Shown here one piece after another: positions 33,301 to 44,649 of a DNA stretch of 64,000 bases. The DNA comes from Luzula sylvatica. Its lineage: Eukaryota; Streptophyta; Magnoliopsida; Poales; Juncaceae. Under the pieces are notes generated by a model. That model saw nothing but the letters and a program-made list of their open reading frames with translations, was not told the DNA's origin and did not search any database. The stretch covers positions 60,342,570 to 60,406,569 of the forward strand of contig OX326957.1 of the NCBI GenBank assembly GCA_946800325.1, given 5' to 3'. Positions within the stretch are counted from its first letter, which is position 1. The number at the start of each line of letters is the position of its first letter. Position numbers and translations under genes: made by a program.

Positions 33301-34383
33301 TCCATATGAATGTATCCCTTTTAAAAATTTTGTTTACTTAAATTTTCATGCATTCACCTTATATGAAAACTGTGTGCGGGTTGTGTAATATGATTGTTAC
33401 ATGAACCCTGATTTGAGCTTGTGTGGACGTCGACATGGTTGAGGACCATGTGCAGCGAAACCGTCACACTTAAAGTGTCATTTCTAAACATCCCTAGTCG
33501 CGGGTCAGTTTGCTCAAGAGAGAAGCATTACTATTACAAGGGAATAGACTGAACGCGTACACTAGTACGTTTGCCGAGGAGATGATTATGTTTTGCTAAT
33601 CATGGGACAAAGGAGTTTGTCGAATCGGGAACGTAGATATATGTTAGGTTACATGTATTGGATATGACCGAAGCCGCGAGACCATGACATGGTTTAGTCA
33701 TTATAGATGGACTTGCGACGGATGGGGTTTTAGATTCTTCATACTTGAGGGGATCATTGATTGCGTTACGTGCGTAACACAATGCTTTGATATGATCTTA
33801 CGCTCACCGTAACAGGGAGTTAAAAGGGTCATCATTGGGTATTGTCCGAAACACGGAATTCAATGTGAGTCTCCAAGATAGGAATTGTTTATTCCGAAAG
33901 GAAGAGATATCTCTTAGGCGCCGCTCGATGAGTCGATTAACGAAAACCGTGGCCACGGTCAATGATATTAATGGTTAATATCGATTGAAATTTGTTAACT
34001 CAACTCGGAATCGGGGAATAAGTGTAGTTAATCAAATTATAAGGATGACTATTACCATGCCTTTTGATTAACGGATATCGTAAACAAGAGAACTAGTAAC
34101 CGCTATTCGAGATAGGCACAATGATCACAATCATTTTTCGTTTAACATGGGTAGCTATGATGGAGTGACTAGATCCCGCTCATGAGCTTGTAGGCATTGG
34201 AAACAACCTACTACCATCGTTAAGTCGAACCTACATGGTCACACAACGAGTCGTACTAAGTCGGGCTTGATCATAAAATCGGCACATTGGATGTGCATAG
34301 CTTGGTATTTGATACGCGAGCTATATTCTCTAAAATCGTGCGTATTGGATATGCATGAGTACCTTTTAGGTAGATCTGAAATT
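33301..34383 (+). other. Copia B 3' untranslated region
   Basis: About 1.1 kb between the RNase H remnant and the polypurine tract. No frame of note. The block near 34010-34250 has a diverged copy at 56925-57200, marking that region as a related Copia remnant. Confidence 0.6.
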
Positions 34384-34394
34384 GAGTGGGAGAC
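34384..34394 (+). other. Polypurine tract of Copia B
   Basis: GAGTGGGAGAC, identical to that of Copia A. Confidence 0.85.
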
Positions 34395-35401
34395 TGAAAG
34401 AAATACAGTTTCGGATCAACCGTAAAAGTGTACACAAGGATAAACGAATGTAGTCGTACATTCGTGGCCATAACTTTCAGTAGGAAAATCCAATTAGAAT
34501 GGTTCAAATTGGGTTAGATAGATAATGAGATTATCTACAACCTTCATATAGAAATATATTTCATATGAACGAAGTATAAGTGTCGTTTCTGTGAAATACC
34601 GAAAGGGTGCAACAGTATGACATACAGTTAGTAAAACAGTCATAACTTTTGCATACGAACTCCAATTGGGCTGGGCCAAATTGGGTTGTGTAGATAATAA
34701 GATTATCTACAACTTTCGTGTTGGTTGATTTTCTGTCAGAGAAATTTATCAATTTCGTCTGGACAGAATACTGAACAAGTTCATACAGTTTTCTGTGTGA
34801 AAGGGTGTATATTGGATATACATGCCTTTTGGCTAATCCTTATCCTATTTAGGTATAAATAGGATTTTCTCTCTCATCTTCACTATGGAAATCAGTTGAA
34901 TCATTCTAATCAAGTGATTATTCTGCCCAATATACACAAGAAAAAGAGCAAATTCAGATTTGATCTTTAGTGAGTGAAAGGGTGCGAAGAGAGAGAAATC
35001 GAGAAAGGAGTTTCTCGAGTAATAGAGAATCGATTAGATCGAGCAAGTTCGCCGGTGCATCGTCTAGGCAGGTGCATCCGCGACCGACGTCTTGCGACTC
35101 ACGGTGGATACAAGTAGAGGAGCGACAATTGTGGCTCTTGGATTGTGATCGACTCAAGGAGTGAGAAGACGGTCAACGAACGGTGAAAGACGCGTGGTAT
35201 GGGACGCGCGGATTGTCACCAACGTGACAGGAGATAGAAGGCGGCGATCAACCCTTCGTGCGTGATCAATTTCACGCTGGTATAGATCTATCCTTCTATT
35301 CGCATCGTACCCTCGAAGTCATGGCGTGATCTCGGGAATCGGGGAATCGGACCGGGCCTTCATTCCGCTGCGCGGGCCCGGGGCGAGGATATTTCCCTAC
35401 A
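34395..35401 (+). repeat. 3' LTR of Copia B (1007 bp)
   Basis: TGAAAGAAATACAG to CCCTACA; start and end match the Copia A LTR (TGAAGGAAATACAG to CCCAACA). A TATA box TATAAATA lies at 34854-34861, so R starts near 34885-34890. The portion 34980-35401 is the part found inverted at the 5' end. Unlike Copia A, no palindrome cluster is seen in U3. Confidence 0.9.
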
Positions 35402-36496
35402 AGAGATTGGTCGATTAAGAATTTTGTCGAGTTTCGGGTACAGAAAAGTAATACGAGTGAATATCAAATTCGTTGTGTTCAAGCAGAATGTGAGTGGAGA
35501 TTGCGTGCAATAGTACCCAAAAATGGAATCTCATGGAAAATTACTAAATATAAAGGAGGACATACGTGTGTTAATTCTGGTGTTGCGTCTCACAATCGCC
35601 AATTGAATTCGGAACACATTTGTTTGATGATCCTTCCCAAATTACGGGAAGATATAACTCTTGATCTTAATAACATTAAAGAAACAGTTTTTAGGGAATA
35701 TCATATTGAAATTAGTTATAAGACTGCATGGAAAGCACGGTCAAAAGCGATAGCCTTAATTTACGGAAAATGAGAGGATTCTTATGCCGATTTGCCATCG
35801 TATATGAAGATGTTACAAATGAGAGATCCCAGTACCGTTGTCGATTTCGATTACGGTAACGGTCGTCGGGGTAACTTACATTTCAAAAGGGTGTTTTGGG
35901 CATTGGGGGCCTCAATTAAAGGTTTTCAACATTGTCGTCCGGTTTTGAGTGTCGATGGTACACATTTGCACGGGACGTATTTAGGTACTTTTTTAATAGC
36001 TACTGGAATGGATGCAAATAGAGGGATATTTCCCGTAGCATTTGCAATTGTCGAGAATGAAAATAGTTCTTCTTGGAAATGGTTTTTGGTTCGGGTAAAA
36101 GATTACATTACAAAGCGTTTACCAATTTGTATAGTTACGGATAGATGGTCAGGTCATCGAGCGGTAATCGACGAAATTTTTCCGACTGAGCGGGGACACG
36201 CGATGCGATATTGCATTCGACATGTTCAACAAAACATTGCTAAACAATTTGGTAATAAGGCATTGGGTGAATTATTTTGGACAGCGACCACTCAAAGAAA
36301 AAACGAGGGATTGGAAGCGCGGTTGGAACGAATGAGACTGATGAAACCAGAAGTGATTGAATATTTGGATGGAAACGTGGGTCAAAAACATTTATGGGAT
36401 GTATCACATGATGGTGGTCGTAGGTTGGGTATTACGACCACGAACATTTCAGAGTGCTTCAACGGTGTATTGAAAGGTGCTAGAGGTTTGCCCATA

Positions 36497-36607
36497 ACAC
36501 TGCGCGATGTTTCTTTATTCACTGCATTGATTTATAGGTGGCGGCCAGAGACGAACACCTTTCACATGCCTCATGGAGAGATCACCATGACACTGCGCGA
36601 TGTTTCT
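36497..36607 (+). repeat. 18 bp direct repeat at the transposase-PMD junction
   Basis: ACACTGCGCGATGTTTCT occurs at 36497-36514 and 36590-36607, 93 bp (31 codons) apart, in frame. The first copy sits exactly where transposase sequence stops and PMD sequence starts; the second is within the PMD (TLRDVSVLTGF). Confidence 0.85.
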
Positions 36608-38642
36608 GTATTGACCGGTTTTGCAGCTGACGGTTTACCCTTATATAGGTCCGGGACCAAGGATGATGATGTAGGAGCCGAGATGACCCGGTTACTTGGG
36701 GCATGCCCGAGAGATAACCGTCTTACATTACCATGGTTGAGTAGGACTTTTGATAGAGTACCGGAGAATCCCGCGGAGGAGAAGTGGGATCAAATTACGC
36801 GGGCTTACATTTTGTACTTCTTAAGCTCCATGGCTTTGGCCAATTCTACGAAAGGGAGATTGAGTCCTAATTACATATATTTCTTGGAGGATTTCGAGAA
36901 ATGCGGGAGTTATGCCTGGGGTGCCGCTATCCTCTGTCATATGTACAAGTCTTTAGGAAATGCATGCCAGATTGGGCAAACTACCGCATCGGGTTGGTAT
37001 TCGCTTCTTCAGGTAATATATCATTTATTCAAGTTTTTTGGAAATTTTTTTATTATGTTAATAATTTTCAATTTTTTATAGATTTGGGCTTGGTTTCACT
37101 TTGCCATTGGACGGCCCATCATGAGTAGGCCGGGTTCTATTATTCAGTTACCACTTATGAACTACTATGTTGGTGGGCACGCGTACACGGAGAATAATAG
37201 GGGAAGTACAGTCATGTATTATTCTGATCAGTTCGACAAACTACAATCAGAACAAGTAAGAAATTTATTTTATATTAAATTTTCCTTAAAAATTTATTTT
37301 ATATTAATTATATATTTTTTGTTCAGATTTCATGGAGTCCTTATACGGATGAGTTTACGACGAATCTACCGCCAGAATGTTTTGTTGGTTCTGAGATTTG
37401 GATGGCAAAAGTCTCGTTGATTTGCGCTACCTCGACGGAGATGCACCTACCAGACAGGGTTATGCTCCAGTTTGGTTTTCGCCAACATATCCCTACAAAT
37501 CCGATTATGGCGCCACGTGGAAAATTGAATAACGCACGAATGCAACGGTACTTGGATATTTGGGAGCATCAGGAAACACATGTTGTTCGGGAGGACGATA
37601 CCGTATTGAACGGCGCGTTCACTAGAACGGTAAAAAAATTTAATTATTTGGATGATATTTTATTGTTCTTTAATTCGGGAGGACGATTCCGTAATCGCAT
37701 GTATGTTTTCAGGATTATATGAGGTGGTATTGGCGAATTACGAGACGTTGGATCATCAACCAAATAAGTCGTCCTGATGTGGGCTTCCGACCTAGTGGTC
37801 CACTTATGCGATCCATGGTACGTCGTCATTTATTAATTTTATTGTCCAACTTGTCCATGTCAAAATCATCTAAAGTATTTTTGTTATATAATATTTGCAT
37901 TCATAATTACAGGCCCACGAGATACAGTTAGATATTCGTCGTTCGGCCCAATCCGTGCCTTGTCTCCCAACTTGTCCATGTCGCATGATGTTGGATCAGA
38001 TGGGTGGTAGGATGACGGTTTTGCTTGATGAGTTATCGTTGAACTTTTCTCACATTGATGACGTACCGGCTCCACCCACGATGGATCCTCCACGTCAACC
38101 ACCATTCACGGACTATGTTTCCACCTCGCGACCGAATTATGGCACGACGGGTTTTATGGACTTCATGAACACCAGCTTTCAGAATGAATATGGTGGGACT
38201 CCATATGGTGGTGGCGTCGGTACTTCGTATGGTGGTGTCGGTACATCGTATGGTGGTGTCGGTACTTCGTATGGCGGTCATCCAGACTATTTCGATCCCA
38301 CACAAAATGCACCGAGAGATGACATTTAGATGATTGTGATGTTTTGATGGTTTGTTTTATACTATTATTGTGATGATATTGTGATGGTATTATGATGATA
38401 TTGTGATGGTTCTAGTTATATTGTGATGATATATATTGTGATGGTTTTAGTTATATTTAGATAGTTCTGACAAAAGTACTGATACAGACTACAAAAATAA
38501 AATTACATGAAATTGAAGAATACAACTAATTTCACTACTAAAAAATTACATGAAATTGTAAATACGAAATACATTACTACTGATATGGAATACGACTAAT
38601 TTCAAGGATATAACTAATTTGAACTAATTCTTGTAACTAACT

Positions 38643-39599
38643 TCACGATCTTGTAGAGAAATTTGGGGATACGAAATTTATTGCTTCAGTGCCCGGTATG
38701 TCATTGCCATTCTCATCCAAACGAGGAAGGATATAGAATGGGGAAGGATCTCGAATATACCAACCATTCACGTGAGGATGTAGTCCATACTCTCTCAATC
38801 CATTTGGACTAATAATGTTTTCACTTCTTTTACATGACATACGCATTTCTTCATATGGAATTTCTATCCCGAAATGAATGCATATTTTGGTGATCATATT
38901 TCCATATGGAAAATACAGTCTGTGACTATCAACGCTATTCATGTGTTGGATAACGACATACGGGATGTTGATTTTTTTTTCCAAATGCCATATGTGTCGT
39001 AGATAATAAGCATTCATAAGGTTAATATTGTGACGCTTTTGTGGAACCACGATGCGATCAATAATATCAAACATACTCCTAAGACTAGGATAAAACAAAG
39101 TGGGATAGGTGAATTCCCAACTTTTCGTGACATGCTTTATAATTTTTGCTTGATCTACAAAAAATACAAATGGACGGGGCGATAGAAGGTAAGCACCCCG
39201 AGACATACCATCATCCACACCAACATATTCATCTAATCCGAAATCCCCTAAATCAAATAAATCACGTAGAAGACTTTGAGAAACAATAATTTCTTTCCCA
39301 AATAGGTAGGACTTATAATTTCCACGATCATCTATGCAACCATTGGCATAAAATAACCGCACAACAATATCATAATAAATATATTTGAAATCTACTAGGA
39401 AATTAAGATTCCAATGAGATAAACGATTTTCCAATTCCGCGGTGATAAAATTGGTGTTGGGGTTTGGACGACTTGGTGGAACGAAATGAAAACGATCTAG
39501 TACCGGGGAACCGAGGAAGGCCTGATATTTATTTCCGGCTCTCCTATTACGAAATAAATAACGATTTGTCACTTCGTCGGTTCTATATTTGGAAGCCAT
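38643..39599 (-). CDS. MULE-borne protein of unknown function (318 residues)
   Basis: One uninterrupted exon from ATG 39599 to the stop at 38643, convergent with the transposase gene and 313 bp from its stop. It resembles the plant 'putative transposon protein' family by a core like NFLVDFKYIYYDIVVRLFYANG, FGKEIIVSQSLLRDLF and YLRHIWHLEKKINIPY; this assignment is by memory and needs a profile search. No signal peptide, membrane segment or catalytic motif is evident. The intact frame next to a broken transposase is notable. A (GAA)n tract at 39600-39640 forms the leader. Confidence 0.7.
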   Translation of the reverse strand: MASKYRTDEVTNRYLFRNRRAGNKYQAFLGSPVLDRFHFVPPSRPNPNTNFITAELENRLSHWNLNFLVDFKYIYYDIVVRLFYANGCIDDRGNYKSYLFGKEIIVSQSLLRDLFDLGDFGLDEYVGVDDGMSRGAYLLSPRPFVFFVDQAKIIKHVTKSWEFTYPTLFYPSLRSMFDIIDRIVVPQKRHNINLMNAYYLRHIWHLEKKINIPYVVIQHMNSVDSHRLYFPYGNMITKICIHFGIEIPYEEMRMSCKRSENIISPNGLREYGLHPHVNGWYIRDPSPFYILPRLDENGNDIPGTEAINFVSPNFSTRS

Positions 39600-40250
39600 G
39601 AAAAGAAGAAGAAGAAGAAGAAGAAGAAGAAGCAGAAGAATATGGAGAAAATAAACAAGTTTGCAACTCTTTTAATAGCACTAAAATTTTTACTTAATTA
39701 CCACATGTACCACATGTACCATATGTACCATAAAGCCTGAACCATATGTATAATTTCAGGAATCTTATCACTTTTACTTTATTTTTTGCTTTTCAGAATT
39801 TTGCTTTAATTATCACAGTGCAAGGTCTTGTCAAATTTTGCTTTGCAGAAAAAAAAAATTGATTCCCTTCTATATCGATTTAATCAATTCTGATACATAT
39901 AACATTCAATTCATTCAGTAATTTTTGTGTCCATTACACGAAATTATTCATTTTTTTATCATTACAAATAAATTTAATTAGTTCATTTAATTAAAATCAT
40001 AAAATTCTTTAACAAGAAATAAAGTATAAATTCTTTAACAAGAAATATAGTATAAATTCTTTAACATTAATTAACATAACTACAATTAACATCATAACAA
40101 TAATTTAACTCAAATAATATGGAAATTACAGGAAATATGAGGCGAGGTTTGGTTACTCGCCTGGCGGGCTATGGTTCCTCGCCTGGCGTGGTATGGTTCT
40201 TCGCCAGGCTCTAATTACTCCTCAGACCACTAACGAACAAAATTAAAGTT
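39600..40250. other. MULE right interior, promoter side of the minus-strand gene
   Basis: AT-rich, with the (GAA)-type tract at 39600-39640, and subterminal GGCGGGCTATGG-type motifs from 40138. No gene. Confidence 0.6.
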
Positions 40251-40376
40251 AGGCGAGGTATGGTTGCTCGCCCAGCACTGTTTGGTTCCCCGCAAAAGAT
40301 ATTTTTGGAATTATGTTCAAAACTTGATTATTTGACGAATATTTTTTTGAAACATGGTTACTACAGTAAAATTGCC
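40251..40376 (-). repeat. MULE right terminal inverted repeat
   Basis: Inverse of 25673-25798 with about ten differences; next to the 9 bp duplication at 40377-40385. Confidence 0.93.
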
Positions 40377-40385
40377 TATATAAAA

Positions 40386-41359
40386 CTAAACTAAAGCTAA
40401 AAAGAATCTTATATCAATTTATTGACATTTTTTTAGATAAATAAATTGTATATTGACAACTATAATCTTGGTAAGCATAACTATGCAAATACAAGCTTGA
40501 GTATTTTATTTCTGCCTCCAAGAGAAAATTCAGATTGTTTACCAACAAAATAATCAAATAGGGCGACTTGTCAATTTTTTTGATTGATCTATTTCACAAG
40601 ACTAGTGCACATGAAATAGCGTAACGGCCAAGTACAAGAGAAATCAAATTCAACTCGAATACCAATACCAATTTTGACTATGCCCATACCAAAAAATCAA
40701 ATCAAATTTTATCTGCAGAAAATCAAGTCAAAAGAAATGAAAAAGGCCTATAAATTTAGGCCCATTTAAATTTATGAACTTTTAAAGCCATAAAAAGCCT
40801 AAGAAGTACTTGTAAGTGGGATCCAACGTGCTAAATAATAATTAATATCTGATTAACTTAAGTAAAAGAATAGTTATTTAGAGTTCCCAAAAATTATGGA
40901 GAAAATCTAGGACGATAGAGTGAAAGCTTTTCAGAAGATACAAACAAACAAACAATGGTATCACGCGGCCCTGTACGATTATAGACTTCTTCTCTTTGTC
41001 CGTGGTTCCATTATCATCAAAAGAAGCGCCTCTTTTTCTACCAAAAGTTAAATCTACCCCTTAATACTAATTTTTCATGATGGGATCATGCCTTTACCAT
41101 CTAATCTTTACTATTATCATTTGAATCTCCTTTCAAACGTAGACTTTGTAAACTGCACCTTTGTAGTTTGTTGGATTCTCTCTCTCTCTCTCTTGCCTCA
41201 CACTGCCCCACTAATCTGCTATAGAGAGAGAGTGAGAGCTTTTCTCTCTCTTTACAGCGAAGACAGAGCCATCTATGCATGGCACTCTCTCTCTCTCTCT
41301 CTCTCTTATATGAAACCAAGAAACTAAAGCGCCATCATTGCAATCGAAGAAAGAAAAAA
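40386..41359. other. Upstream region of the small secreted-protein gene
   Basis: AT-rich to about 41040, then a CT-rich leader with two (CT)n tracts (about 41177-41194 and 41285-41306) and GAGA text at 41223-41240. Such CT/GA leaders are common in plant 5' untranslated regions. No coding frame. Confidence 0.55.
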
Positions 41360-42165
41360 ATGGCGTCATCATTACCACCATCATCATCATCGATGACATG
41401 TTGCTTCCAATGTGTGTTATTATTCATGATTCTAATCTTCTTCTTCCCATCCCAGTCTCTCTGCATGGTACTCTCTCTCTCCTCTCTCTATCTCTCTGTC
41501 ATAGTACATTGTCAAAACTGTTAAACTAATTATTATCTCGTTTGCAGAAATTCGGATCTCGGTTCATAATCACAGAACCATCTCCAAAATCATACGAACC
41601 ACCGGTAAGTGCACCGGCACCGACGAGCGGCGGCGACTTGCCCAAGCTTCCGACAGAGCGGTTTCGTGCTACCGGCCCAAGCGGGTCCTCGTTAGACCCG
41701 TTACTGCCTACAAACGGGCCTGCAAGTGGACCCGCACCAGAATCCGAGGATGGCGTTCCGTTCATAACTAGCAATCCAGCCGTTCCTCTTCCTTCTGATG
41801 TCACTGACACTTCCACTATTCTTCCTTTGCCTTCTCGTGGTAACGATTCACAGGTATATTCTATGCTGCACTAAACCAAAATTCAAAAATATATAGTAAA
41901 TTAATATCATAAAATTATATCAATGAAAAATATTATAAATAAAAGTTGCAAAGATTTTTACAATTTTACTGATGTATAAAGGGGCTTTATTGAAAGGATT
42001 AGGTTGATCATTTGCTTTTTTCTTTGCTTTTGATTGGTACTTTTTCACTTTAACACCTGGAATCTTTTTTATTTTGTGTAGGATGTGGGGCAAGGATGTT
42101 CGATGCAAATCCATATCTTCATTGTGATTCTTGTCCTGATTTTTTCTTTTTGTGCAAGTGCTTGA
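41360..42165 (+). CDS. Small secreted Pro/Ser-rich protein, probably GPI-anchored, 165 residues
   Basis: Exons 41360-41467, 41548-41853 and 42082-42165 with GT-AG introns, all phase 0. Start: MASSLPPSSSSMTCC followed by a hydrophobic signal core (VLLFMILIFFF) ending near SLC. The mature middle has APAP and SGPAPE dipeptide motifs of arabinogalactan-type glycomodules (PPVSAPAPTSGG). The end is a small-residue stretch then a hydrophobic tail (IHIFIVILVLIFSFCASA), the layout of a GPI-anchor signal. Such proteins sit on the plasma membrane or in the wall. No family name is claimed. A GTAAGT inside exon 2 (about 41606) could act as an alternative donor. The exon model is inferred by eye, without transcript support. 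Confidence 0.68.
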
Positions 42166-43021
42166 GTTATGTAATAATGTGTACAATCCGGAAATGTAAT
42201 ATCATTATTTTTGGGCTAGTGCATTTATCTGTTTCTTATTTTGATATTTTGAATTAAACTGCATCAAGCGCCCCAGTCAGGCAATTCATCGAACACGTCA
42301 AGCGCAAATCCGGTTCTCTTATCTTTCTCAGAGGACCATATCTGCGGCTTTAGACCTAACAGAGCCGATGCATATCAACAAACACTTCATATGCAAACTA
42401 AGTTCTCTTTTTTTCTGAGGACTCGGTCAGACATTTTGTCAAACACCTACAGGGAAACTCGGTTCTCTATTAGGACTAACAAAATGGAAATTCGATTTGA
42501 GTAAAAAGAAATGAGTGGTCTGTCAGACAACCACTGCACCGCCCCATCCAGCCGAGGCAGGAAGGGAACGATCATCTACAGCCGTCGACCAACCCGAAGG
42601 TAAATCAGAGCCGTTAATCACGCTCTGGTGCAGTGGTTACGGGTCATCAACCAGACTGTGGTGCCTGTCTCCTGATCACTCAAGAATACAGTGGTACGAT
42701 CCTATAGAACAGATCCTGTTCAAGTAAGGTCGTGCTTCTTCCTCCTCCGCCCAGCCATTTATGCACTCTCAACTTCAGAGAAGATGCCGTGGTGGGAGTA
42801 TGTACAGCGTTCTGGTCTTAGAAGGACCGTCGAATATTTGCTATGTTGGTTTATTTTAGGTCTTGCATGCTATAACTAACTTAGTTAATGGGCCTTGCAA
42901 TTCTCGCCCAACCAAATAATTTCTTTTTTAAACTCTTTTACATACAAAGAATTATTATTTATGAAATATTTTTATTAATTATAAACTATCACATACAAAA
43001 ATAATCATAATAGAACAAATG
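42166..43021. other. Unassigned region, no supported gene
   Basis: From 42266 to 42860 composition rises in GC and short frames appear (42515-42879), but none shows a family motif. CACTGCACC / GGTGCAGTG at about 42530 and 42629 form an inverted pair. It may be a decayed repeat. From 42890 it is AT-rich. Confidence 0.4.
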
Positions 43022-43037
43022 AAAATAATCATAATAT

Positions 43038-44358
43038 CACCTACTTAGGATACCCTTTATCCTGCAAAAAACCAGAAAAAAAAATATTTCAGAAAATAAT
43101 AGAACAAATGAAAAAAATCCTAGAGGGATGGAAAGGAAAAAACCTAAGTATAGGGGGCAGAGTGGTCTTAATAAACTCAGTATTGAGTGCAATACCCATA
43201 TACCTTTTCACAGTGTTTCAATTTCCGCAATGGGCAATAAATGAGATTGATACAATTCGGAGGAACTTCTTGTGGAAGGGGACAACAGAGATCGGGTACC
43301 CGCTTGTGAAATGGGAAAAGGTGTGTAGACCCCAGAAGAGTGGAGGGCTGGGAATCTTAAATCTCAAATACCTCAACATGGCCTTACATACGAAATGGAT
43401 ATGGAAGTACTTTCGAAAAGAGGAGGGAAAATTAAACTGGCAAGACCTAATCGGCAAAATTGCCGACGAAAACATGCAGAAAGAAAACCCAAAGGATTCA
43501 ATGCTATGGAAGCAAATTAAAAAACAAATCAATTTTTTCTATGGAAACTCACATTTTGAAATAGGAAGTGGAACAGATGCAAGTTTTTGGTACAGCGATT
43601 GGGGCCAGGGAAAAATGTACACGAGATTTCCATGTCTATATAGCTTCACAACAAAAAGGGAAGGATGTGTTAAAGAATTCAAAGAAATGGAAATAGATAA
43701 ATGTTTCAAAGAGGATTTGTCGAGAAAAGCGAGTGAAGAAATGAAACAGCTGAAAGAGATATTGGAAAAGACAAACCTTACTGAAGAAAATGATGTCATC
43801 AAGTGGAACTGGGGGGAAAAAAAGCATTTCACCACACACAGCGCTTATACGCTGCTCGTCGAAGGAGTGACAGTCGATAATGGTCTAAGAAATATCTGGA
43901 ACATGAAGATACCCTCGAGAATACATGTGTTCTGGTGGCTAACATGTCAAAACAGCATAGTAACACAAGACAACCTGCAAAGAAAAGGCGTATCTCTAGT
44001 GAATAGATGTCACATGTGCAAAGAAGAGAACGAAACGGTACAACATATAATGGTTGAATGCAGATTTAACCTGGAAATGTGGGAGAAATCATGGCGAAAA
44101 CTCAAATTTGTTGGAGAAGAAGAATCACCAACGCGCATGCTTGAATTGATGCAGACAGAAGGGGGATCGAAGAAAATGAAAGAGGCGTACGCGATAACCT
44201 TCTTCGTTCTCTGGAGAGAGCGGTGTCGTAGGGTTTTCACACTAGAGACGAAAAACGAGATGGATCTAATTGACGAGATAGAGCAAGAATGGAGATTTTG
44301 CAAGCTCAGCCATGGAAGTAGGGTTACAAAGAAGGAAAGAGGAGTTGAAGAGGCGTGA
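43038..44358 (+). CDS. LINE ORF2 C-terminal part (RT thumb and zf-RVT), open
   Basis: The frame is open from the insertion border (TYLGYPLSCKKPEKKIFQK) to the stop at 44358. It includes KGKNLSIGGRVVLINSVLSAIP, KVCRPQKSGGLGILNLKYLN and the zinc region VNRCHMCKEENETVQHIMVEC. There is no start of its own and no catalytic YADD, so it cannot act alone. The lack of stops over ~440 codons suggests a fairly recent insertion. Confidence 0.88.
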
Positions 44359-44587
44359 AATGAGGGAGAAGAGGATAACGAGATATAAAAAGGATGGTGA
44401 AAAAATCAAAGCCTTCTCCCATTTTTTATCTGTTGAAGGCCCGAATTGTAAAAGGGCCCAGGAAAAATAGCTAGTTTTTTTATTTTATTTTCTGAGTTTT
44501 GATAGGAAGCGATTGTAAAAGAAGTCATAAAATCAAAAACAGAAAAATGTAAATATTTTATTATAATTATATAAAAAAAAAAAATAC

Positions 44588-44634
44588 AATTGGAAGGAGG
44601 GCTAAAAGAACCTTCTCCAATTTTAATCAAAAAA
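44588..44634 (+). other. 3' hairpin and A-tail of the second LINE
   Basis: AATTGGAAGGAGGG pairs with CCTTCTCCAATT around a 9 nt loop, followed by TTAATC and an A run. Same form as at 20039-20070 and 24611-24641. Confidence 0.7.
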
Positions 44635-44649
44635 AAAATAATCATAATA

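Larger units (their letters stand above)
27644..35401 (+). mobile_element. Copia B: non-autonomous Copia element with rearranged 5' end
   Basis: Inserted in the MULE transposase with 5 bp duplication AGAGA (27639-27643, 35402-35406). The 3' LTR (34395-35401) is normal, TGAAAG to CCCTACA, with polypurine tract just before. The left end is not an LTR copy: it starts TGTAGGG, the inverse of the U5 end. The internal part has the iMet primer site, a palindrome array, conserved hairpins and a ruined pol. It is homologous to Copia A throughout. Confidence 0.92.
26844..38329 (+). pseudogene. MULE transposase fused to a plant mobile domain (PMD), interrupted
   Basis: Exons: 26844-27643 joined to 35407-37012 (Copia B between), 37082-37255, 37327-37629, 37713-37817, 37913-38329; GT-AG introns. 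Order: PB1-like N-domain (GGRSTFIILP..., first ~100 residues), a Glu run from (GAA)n, the MuDR/WRKY-GCM1-like zinc region (CVQAECEWRLRA... HTC), then the MULE catalytic domain (VLSVDGTHL, CIVTDRWSG, MRYCIRHVQ). After GVLKGARGLPIT it passes directly into a PMD (RWRPETNTFHMPHGEITMTLRDVSVLTGF). The tail has three 21 bp repeats (GVGTSYG). An in-frame TGA at about 35771 replaces the Trp of the usual GxWEESYADLP block (TGG to TGA). Copia B removal restores the frame. With stop and insertion it is inactive. Confidence 0.9.
25673..40376 (+). mobile_element. MULE (Mutator-like) transposon with two genes, hit by Copia B
   Basis: Terminal inverted repeats of ~126 bp (25673-25798, 40251-40376) begin GGAAATTTTACTGTAGT / GGCAATTTTACTGTAGT and are flanked by a perfect 9 bp duplication TATATAAAA (25664-25672, 40377-40385), the Mutator hallmark. 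Without Copia B the element is about 6.9 kb. It holds a rightward transposase-PMD gene and a convergent leftward gene of a plant-transposon family. The TIRs have diverged slightly (roughly ten differences), so the insertion is older than Copia B. Confidence 0.94.
43037..44634 (+). mobile_element. 5'-truncated L1-type LINE (1.6 kb)
   Basis: A 15 bp duplication AAAATAATCATAATA (43022-43036, 44635-44649) flanks the 3' third of a LINE: end of RT, zinc domain, 3' hairpin and A-tail. Its sequence differs clearly from the LINE at 3223-20087, so it is another subfamily. Confidence 0.93.

Noticed and set aside
42600..42720. tRNA-derived SINE head (CTGGTGCAGTGGTTA)
   Set aside because: An A-box-like string is visible but no B box, tail or duplication was found.
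42515..42879. Two plus-strand frames of 70 and 62 codons
   Set aside because: No motif, no splice context and no neighbour supports coding; left as unassigned.
43038..44358. Stand-alone host gene for the 416-residue frame
   Set aside because: The sequence is the end of LINE ORF2, bounded by a 15 bp duplication and A-tail.
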